NCBI GenBank assembly: GCA_021404685.1
Contig: QWHC01000013.1
Location: forward strand, 61,168-125,167
Source of the DNA: Chloroflexi bacterium CFX4
GTDB lineage: Bacteria > Chloroflexota > Anaerolineae > Aggregatilineales > UBA2796
DNA length: 64,000 nt
Direction of reading: 5' to 3'
This document shows, in pieces, positions 62,901-64,000 of this stretch (position 1 is the stretch's first letter; the number at the start of each line of letters is the position of its first letter). The position numbers were made by a program, and so were the translations under genes. Under the pieces are notes generated by a model. It ran no database searches, was not told where the DNA came from, and saw only the letters and a program-made list of their open reading frames with translations.

Positions 62901-63422
62901 TTACTCTATCCTATTCCCAAACAAACGATCTTTGAAAAGCCACAAGCCCGCAACCAGCACCACAAGGGCAAGCGTGATAATTGTGGAGAGCGTGGAATTT
63001 TCAGCGATCTGCGTAGTGAGAAAACCGAAAAAGAAGCTGACGGCGCCCAAGAAAATCGAGGCGATAATGGTAACTGCCAGCACAATGCGGGTCAGGCGGT
63101 TGATCTCTTCGCGGGTGGGCCACGCCACTTTGCGAAGTTCCGCGTTCACCTCACGGAAATATTCGCGGACATTCTGCACAAAGCGCACCACGAAGTTGCG
63201 GCTGCGCGGCGCTTCCTCACGCTGGCTTGGCGTAGGACGGTCTTTGCGGGTAACAGTTGCAGCGCTCTCGCCCGTCTCTAGGATGCCGCGTTTTGCCTGA
63301 CGGCGGCGGCGGCTATCCGAAACGGCGGGTGCGGCAGCTTGTTCCTCTTCCTGATCGTCGAATTCGGTCTCGATCAGGTCTTCATCTTCGGCATCCGAAC
63401 GACGTGCGGCGGTGCGTGCCAT
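62901..63422 (-). CDS. secE: Preprotein translocase subunit SecE with charged N-terminal extension
   Basis: A 173-residue SecE, much longer than the usual 60-130. The core is FVQNVREYFREVNAELRKVAWPTREEI, split here as VREYFREVNAELRKVAWPT, then the transmembrane helix IVLAVTIIASIFLGAVSFFFG. A second hydrophobic stretch (IITLALVVLVAGLWLF) lies at the C-terminus. The N-terminal 90 residues are acidic and basic (EDEDLIETEFDDQEEEQ). It stabilises SecY in the translocon. The ATG at 63422 has AGGAGG upstream; the frame is open to 63452. It is the first protein gene of the nusG operon. Confidence 0.93.
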   Translation of the reverse strand: MARTAARRSDAEDEDLIETEFDDQEEEQAAAPAVSDSRRRRQAKRGILETGESAATVTRKDRPTPSQREEAPRSRNFVVRFVQNVREYFREVNAELRKVAWPTREEINRLTRIVLAVTIIASIFLGAVSFFFGFLTTQIAENSTLSTIITLALVVLVAGLWLFKDRLFGNRIE

Positions 63423-63463
63423 GTCGTAACAATCCTCCTGAAAAACGCGCATTCTCTAGAGAT

Positions 63464-63490
63464 AAAACACCGTCTTGGCGACGGTGTTTT
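63464..63490 (-). terminator. Hairpin between tRNA-Trp and secE
   Basis: A perfect 11-base-pair stem, AAAACACCGTC and GACGGTGTTTT, with a 5-base loop. On the minus strand a U-rich tail follows, so it is terminator- or attenuator-like, 42 bases before the secE start. Confidence 0.7.
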
Positions 63491-63506
63491 GCGGCATAAA
63501 GCACTC

Positions 63507-63582
63507 TGGCAGGGGAGGCAGGACTCGAACCCGCAACCAACGGTTTTGGAGACCGCTACTCTGCCAATTGAGCTACTCCCCT
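63507..63582 (-). tRNA. tRNA-Trp (anticodon CCA)
   Basis: The minus strand folds with acceptor AGGGGAG/CTCCCCT, anticodon stem GCGGT/ACCGT with loop CTCCAAA (anticodon CCA), and a TTCGAGT T-loop. The discriminator is G and CCA is encoded. It lies upstream of secE, the common position for tRNA-Trp. Confidence 0.96.
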
Positions 63583-63632
63583 AGTTCGTAGGCAGCTTTG
63601 CGTGCGCCACTGCTGCCTAACCTTATAATACC

Positions 63633-63797
63633 TTATCTTGTTTCCCGATGCAAGGTGTGTTTGCGGCAAGTGTTGCAAAACTTCTGCAACTCAATCCGAT
63701 TCGGATCGTTGCGGCGATTCTTGTAACTGGTGTAGTTGCGCTCTTTGCAATCGGTGCAGGCGAGGTGAATGACCTGACGCACATCTTTCTTTGCCAT
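63633..63797 (-). CDS. rpmG: 50S ribosomal protein L33
   Basis: A 54-residue ribosomal protein read from the minus strand. It starts [17 protein letters not shown] and contains [17 protein letters not shown] and the second Cys pair [15 protein letters not shown]. The two CxxC pairs make a zinc ribbon of the cysteine-containing L33 type. It lies between tuf and tRNA-Trp, the typical order. Confidence 0.97.
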   Translation of the reverse strand: MAKKDVRQVIHLACTDCKERNYTSYKNRRNDPNRIELQKFCNTCRKHTLHRETR

Positions 63798-63810
63798 AGC
63801 TGTTACTCCG

Positions 63811-63839
63811 TAAAAGGGCGGGAAAAGACTGCCCGCCCT
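63811..63839 (-). terminator. Terminator after tuf
   Basis: AGGGCGGG and CCCGCCCT form an 8-base-pair stem with a 9-base loop, followed on the minus strand by TTTTA. It lies between the tuf stop and the rpmG start. Confidence 0.65.
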
Positions 63840-63855
63840 GCTTATCAGTTATTCT

Positions 63856-64000
63856 CTAGTCCAGGACTTCGGTGATGATGCCCGCGCCAACGGTCAGACC
63901 ACCTTCGCGGATGGCGAACTTCGAGCCTTTTTCCAGCGCGACTGGCACAATCAGCTCAACCGTCATGTTCACGTTGTCGCCCGGCATGACCATCTCCACG
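63856..64000 (-). CDS. tuf: Elongation factor Tu, C-terminal end (gene leaves at the right edge)
   Basis: The last 47 codons of EF-Tu on the minus strand. The peptide includes [19 protein letters not shown] and [17 protein letters not shown], the classical domain 3 end. EF-Tu delivers aminoacyl-tRNA to the ribosome. The start lies outside the window. It belongs to the cluster tuf-rpmG-tRNA-Trp-secE-nusG-rplK-rplA. Confidence 0.97.
   Translation of the reverse strand, partial: VEMVMPGDNVNMTVELIVPVALEKGSKFAIREGGLTVGAGIITEVLD

Noticed and set aside
1..64000. CRISPR array or prophage
   Set aside because: No regularly spaced direct repeats and no phage structural or integrase genes were seen.

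Overview
This 64-kb window looks like chromosomal DNA of a Chloroflexota bacterium, probably of the Anaerolineae lineage. The assignment is an inference. It rests on the moderately high-GC gene style, on several secreted proteins and lipoproteins with Thr/Pro/Ser-rich linkers and SH3-like or FAS1 domains, on a giant secreted GH13 amylase with C-terminal GDWNNDG-type repeats, and on the translation cluster and its protein styles. No prophage, CRISPR array or intact transposon is visible. The only mobile-element trace is an IS200/IS605-type end relic near a tRNA-Arg.

Layout. 1-5.4 kb: the end of a GT4 glycosyltransferase, a HEAT-repeat protein and RseP-type protease on the minus strand, and an orphan DUF5682 protein. 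5.4-12.4 kb: a signalling and tRNA-modification block with an OmpR-type response regulator, a small HEAT-like protein and Sua5, followed by a pseudo-receiver histidine kinase, a Cache/HAMP histidine kinase and a periplasmic-binding lipoprotein coupled to that second kinase. 12.4-18.1 kb: metK under a promoter and SAM-I riboswitch, trxA and hrcA divergent from a palindromic -10, and a grpE-dnaK chaperone operon. 19.2-24.2 kb: an Opp/Dpp peptide importer operon (D-F-C-lipoprotein-B) with an enlarged OppB and no binding protein. 24.2-29.1 kb: secreted and TPR proteins, mtnA and a PHP phosphatase. 29.1-29.7 kb: tRNA-Arg and relic or structured DNA. 29.7-32.1 kb: a DprE1/DprE2-like pair and a lipoprotein.

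32.2-38.5 kb holds the most unusual locus. Two dynamin-like GTPases of equal length (609 aa) flank an AAA ATPase and a DUF4276/Toprim-like protein. All four are tightly packed with overlapping or abutting ends and are followed by lipM. The two inner genes look more AT-rich than their neighbours. The arrangement resembles an ATPase plus Toprim-like defence module inserted into a bacterial dynamin pair.

38.5-42.7 kb: FtsW/RodA, MtnP, and a Cys-rich protein with a CobW-family metallochaperone under a promoter that contains a possible metalloregulator site. 42.8-56 kb: the 1932-aa amylase, a flavodoxin, a two-domain fasciclin protein, a serine-palmitoyltransferase/AONS-type enzyme, two RNA methyltransferases, an orphan sugar-importer ATPase and a secreted protein. 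56-60.5 kb: PBP1A and DnaA. 60.7-64 kb: the translation/secretion cluster rplA-rplK-nusG-secE-tRNA-Trp-rpmG-tuf (listed in window order; transcription is on the minus strand).

Functional links: metK, mtnA and mtnP together cover SAM synthesis and the first steps of methylthioadenosine salvage, although they are not adjacent. Starts were chosen by ribosome-binding sites where these are visible. All functions are read from motifs recalled from known families, and no database search was run.
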